Of a DNA stretch of 8,681 bases, positions 6,318 through 8,681 are shown in pieces; position 1 is the stretch's first letter, and each line of letters begins with the position of its first letter. Origin of the DNA: Desulfofustis sp. (GTDB lineage Bacteria > Desulfobacterota > Desulfobulbia > Desulfobulbales > Desulfocapsaceae); the NCBI GenBank assembly GCA_029287755.1, contig JARFQM010000398.1, positions 1-8,681 on the forward strand. Direction: 5' to 3'. The translations under genes and the position numbers were made by a program. The notes under the pieces are model-generated. The model did not search any database, was not told where the DNA came from, and saw only the letters and a program-made list of their open reading frames with translations.

Positions 6318-7244
6318 TTACAACTCGCGATAAAAAGGTACCCCGAGATCTGCTGGAGCAGCCGATTTTCGATGCCTTGAAGAAGCAGAAACCAGCACCA
6401 GCACGCCAATGGTCAGCAGATAGGGCAACATTTTCAGGATATAGGATGGAATCAGATCCATCGAAGTGGCCTGGAAGAAGAATTGCAGAGCCGTCAGTCC
6501 GCCAAAAAGCAGCGCCCCCAAAAACGCGAGCAGAGGATTCCAGGTACAGAATATGATCATGGCAATGGCGATCCACCCCTGTCCCCCCGTCATGGTTTCC
6601 TTCCAGCCGGGAGTATAGGAAAGGGAAAGGTAGGTGCCGGCAAGCCCGGCGAAAAGACCACCGACAAAGACGCAGAGCGCACGCGTTAATTCCACGTTGA
6701 CCCCTGCGACATCGGCTGATCGTGCATCCTCGCCAACCGCCCGCAGCACCAGTCCGGTGCGCGTTCTGAACAGGACAAACCAGACCAGCGGGACCAGCAG
6801 ATACGCTGCATAGGCAAACGGACTCTGGTTGAAAAACACCTGGCCAACTACCGGAATATCAGAGAGAAGAGGGATCGGCAGTTGACTAATACGTACTCCC
6901 GTCTGCCCGATAAGCGGCCTGCCCAGGAAATTGGCCAGACCGGTTCCAAGTATGGTCAGCGCCAATCCGCTCAACACCTGGTTGGACCGCAGCGCAATGG
7001 TGAAAAATGCATGCACCAGCGACAGCAATCCGCCGGCCAGGGTGCCGGCTGCCACGGCAATCATCGGGGACTGAGTGAAATGGCCGGCGGCAAATCCGGC
7101 CAGGGCCCCGACCAGCATCATCCCTTCGATGCCCAGGTTAAGCACACCGCTCCGCTCGGTGATAATGCCGCCGACCGTAGCCAGCAGAACCGCCACGGAG
7201 GATTTGATCGAAATCTGGGTGATAAAGATCAGGTCTTCGATCAT
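6318..7244 (-). CDS. Nucleoside ABC transporter permease (NupQ-like)
   Basis: 308 residues, highly hydrophobic, of the branched-chain/simple-sugar permease type (BPD_transp_2). Landmarks typical of the nucleoside subgroup are ITERSGVLNLGIEGMMLVGA (28-47), SNQVLSGLALTILGTGLANF (87-106), the cytoplasmic coupling loop RAVGEDARSADVAGV (168-182), GLAGTYLSL (200-208) and GGQGWIAIAMIIFCTWNP (220-237). It is the second of two different permeases that pair to form the membrane channel for nucleosides. Its ATG overlaps the stop of the upstream permease as ATGA (7241-7244), indicating translational coupling, and AAGGTGG (7249-7255) lies four bases before the start. It is the last gene of the operon. No strong terminator is visible after it. 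Confidence 0.92.
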   Translation of the reverse strand: MIEDLIFITQISIKSSVAVLLATVGGIITERSGVLNLGIEGMMLVGALAGFAAGHFTQSPMIAVAAGTLAGGLLSLVHAFFTIALRSNQVLSGLALTILGTGLANFLGRPLIGQTGVRISQLPIPLLSDIPVVGQVFFNQSPFAYAAYLLVPLVWFVLFRTRTGLVLRAVGEDARSADVAGVNVELTRALCVFVGGLFAGLAGTYLSLSYTPGWKETMTGGQGWIAIAMIIFCTWNPLLAFLGALLFGGLTALQFFFQATSMDLIPSYILKMLPYLLTIGVLVLVSASSRHRKSAAPADLGVPFYREL

Positions 7245-8314
7245 GATGCCACCTTGGAGCGGCCGGAAATGGTCACGGTATATCCTCCCAGCGCCTGGCC
7301 GGCAAAAAGACCGAACAGCAGCGCCCCTTCCAGAATCAGACTAATGCTGGAGGGCAGCCCGAGGACCGATTGGAGCTGCTCACCTCCCACAAACAGGGCG
7401 CCCAGCAGTATCGCGGTAAAAGGCACCGCCAGAGGGTTAAGTCCGGCCAGCCAGGCGACGATAATACCGTCATATCCGTAGCCGACGGCAAGGCCGGTTT
7501 GCAAACGGTAGTGAATACCGCAAACTTCAACCATCCCGGCCATTCCCGCAAATGCCCCGGAAAGCGCCATAACCGTCAGGATCTTGCCGTTCACATTGAA
7601 TCCCGCATAGCGGGCTGCCCGCTGCTCCTTGCCGATAACCAGGACCTGGTAGCCCCAGATAGATTTTTTCAGCAGATAATAGAGAAACACCGCACAGAGC
7701 AGAGCCAGAGGAAAACCGAGGCTGATCCTGGTCCCGGCAAAACGCACAAGGTGCGCTGCCTCAGGGATCTGCGCGGTACCTGGAAAACCGAACCCGGCGG
7801 GATCTCTCCATGGACCATAAAAAAGATGCTCCATATAGATGATGGCAACATAATTGAGCAGCAGGGTCGTAAGGATCTCGTTAACCTTGAGTTTTGCCTT
7901 GAGCAGTGCTGGAATGAGCGACCAGACCAGGCCGCCCAGCGCCGACGCGGCCAGCACCAGGGGGATAACAAGCCAGGCATCCATACCAGGAAAAAGAAAA
8001 AGGGCGGTTCCGGCTGCACAGATCCCCCCCCAGACCAACTGCCCCTCGGCTCCGATATTCCAGAGCATCATTGTGGCTGCCGTGGCCACGGCAAGTCCGG
8101 TGAAAATCAGCGGTGTAGCTTTAACCAGGACTTCTGAAAAGGCGTCAACCGAACTGAACACCCCCTTGCCCATGGCCATATACGCGGTCAATGGGTGGAC
8201 GCCAAGGCCGGCGAAGATCAGACAGCCAACCATAAAGGCCATAACCACCGCAAAGGATGCGGCGACCGCTCCCTGGCAGCGGAGTGGCTCTTTGCGTTTC
8301 TCCACTCTGATCAT
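7241..8314 (-). CDS. Nucleoside ABC transporter permease (NupP-like)
   Basis: 357 residues. After a charged cytoplasmic N-terminus (MIRVEKRKEPLR) come around ten hydrophobic segments, the first at about 17-38. Family signatures of the nucleoside-type permease are visible: ATPLIFTGLAVA (66-77), LWNIGAEGQLVWGG (84-97), the motif KVNEILTTLLLNYVA (143-157) and a cytoplasmic loop GKEQRAARYAGFN (228-240). It acts in the inner membrane with the smaller NupQ-like permease. Its ATG overlaps the upstream ATPase stop (ATGA, 8311-8314) and its own stop overlaps the next start, so all three genes are tightly coupled. The substrate, nucleosides rather than another purine-like compound, is inferred from family and from apt nearby. 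Confidence 0.92.
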   Translation of the reverse strand: MIRVEKRKEPLRCQGAVAASFAVVMAFMVGCLIFAGLGVHPLTAYMAMGKGVFSSVDAFSEVLVKATPLIFTGLAVATAATMMLWNIGAEGQLVWGGICAAGTALFLFPGMDAWLVIPLVLAASALGGLVWSLIPALLKAKLKVNEILTTLLLNYVAIIYMEHLFYGPWRDPAGFGFPGTAQIPEAAHLVRFAGTRISLGFPLALLCAVFLYYLLKKSIWGYQVLVIGKEQRAARYAGFNVNGKILTVMALSGAFAGMAGMVEVCGIHYRLQTGLAVGYGYDGIIVAWLAGLNPLAVPFTAILLGALFVGGEQLQSVLGLPSSISLILEGALLFGLFAGQALGGYTVTISGRSKVAS

Positions 8315-8681
8315 GACTGGACCCCGGCCATTAACAGGCCAACCCGGTCAACCTGGTCACTGTCGTGGGCGTCGATGACTTCCAGGAGCCGACCGTTGAA
8401 AATAACGCCTATACGGTCGGAGAGCGACAGGACTTCCTTGAGATCACCCGTGACAAGCAGCACGCCGGCCTTCTCGCGGCATTCGAGCAATGCCTGCCAG
8501 ATATCTTCCGTTGCCGAAATGTCCAGCCCTTGAGTCGGCTGTTCGGCAATAAACAGTTTTGCATTTCTGCTCAGTTCTCTGGCCAGGATGACTTTCTGGA
8601 GATTTCCGCCGGACAGCGTCCCGGCCCTGTATTCACCTGACTCCACCACTATGTTATGCTCCCTGATGGCCCGTGCTCCAT
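8311..8681 (-). CDS. Nucleoside ABC transporter ATP-binding protein (partial, C-terminal part)
   Basis: Only the C-terminal 123 or so residues are in the window. The reading frame stays open to the right edge, so the gene continues beyond 8681; a GTG at 8649 is internal, not a start. It belongs to the double-domain RbsA/NupO-type ATPases, and this is the second nucleotide-binding domain. The signature motif is LSGGNLQK, followed by a Walker B region LFIAEQPTQGLD and the switch region VLLVTGDLKEVLSLSDRIGVIFNGRL. In the Walker B the usual Asp-Glu is Glu-Gln, and the H-loop histidine is replaced by Gly-Asp. Such a degenerate second site is known in this subgroup, where the other domain does the catalysis. 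It energises the two permeases encoded directly downstream. Confidence 0.93.
   Translation of the reverse strand, partial: GARAIREHNIVVESGEYRAGTLSGGNLQKVILARELSRNAKLFIAEQPTQGLDISATEDIWQALLECREKAGVLLVTGDLKEVLSLSDRIGVIFNGRLLEVIDAHDSDQVDRVGLLMAGVQS

Noticed and set aside
7370..8137. 255-codon plus-strand frame opposite the NupP-like permease
   Set aside because: Long but antisense to a convincing membrane protein, and its Gln/Arg/His/Gly-rich product is typical of reverse-strand reading.
8311..8649. Complete short ATPase starting at GTG 8649
   Set aside because: The frame stays open and ABC-ATPase-like (GARAIREHNIV) to the window edge, so this is the tail of a longer gene.
1..8681. CRISPR array, tRNA, rRNA, insertion sequence or prophage
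   Set aside because: No regularly spaced repeats, cloverleaf, rRNA-like conserved stretch, transposase or phage gene was seen on either strand. The only Tn5 signal is the library adapter.

Overview
The window looks like the right-hand part of an assembled contig from a Gram-negative bacterium. It has roughly balanced base composition and dense operon-style packing. Naming the organism is inference only. A CbbQ/NorQ + CbbO/NorD pair, a Spy/CpxP-like periplasmic protein, a LysE-family exporter and a simple-sugar-type nucleoside ABC transporter together suggest a proteobacterium or Desulfobacterota (for example Desulfobulbales). No rRNA or other taxonomic marker is present. The left edge is not biological: bases 9-41 are an Illumina Nextera/Tn5 adapter, and bases 1-8 are probably index or other library sequence. 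The first gene is therefore cut by an assembly end.

Layout, left to right. (1) 1-41: sequencing adapter. (2) 42-591, minus: 3'-truncated gene that looks like a degenerate lipid-kinase/NAD-kinase-fold protein. (3) 617-1288, minus: secreted, all-helical, highly charged protein with an internal duplication and LTxxQ-like motifs (Spy/CpxP-like). (4) 1289-1551: non-coding, with a candidate promoter for the minus-strand gene and a small REP-like inverted repeat. (5) 1552-2187, plus: LysE-family amino-acid/metabolite exporter. (6) 2208-4484 and 4553-5365, minus: a VWA-domain protein of the CbbO/NorD family, preceded in its operon by a MoxR-type AAA+ ATPase of the CbbQ/NirQ/NorQ family. (7) 5366-5727: the longest gene-free stretch, between divergent cbbQ-like and apt genes, rich in inverted repeats. 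(8) 5728-6270, plus: adenine phosphoribosyltransferase (apt). (9) 6318-8681, minus: three genes of a nucleoside ABC importer (ATPase cut by the right edge, then two permeases), joined by two ATGA stop/start overlaps.

Two functional groupings stand out. The nucleoside importer and the convergent apt together make a plausible purine-salvage locus: uptake of nucleosides, and conversion of adenine to AMP. The AAA+/VWA pair is a metalloenzyme-remodelling or activation machine, but neither RuBisCO nor nitric oxide reductase genes are in the window, so its client is unknown. I see no CRISPR array, tRNA, rRNA, insertion sequence or phage gene. I did not find a clearly new multi-gene system. The best candidates for follow-up are the orphan AAA+/VWA pair with its structured leader, the duplicated Spy-like protein and the degenerate kinase-like protein.
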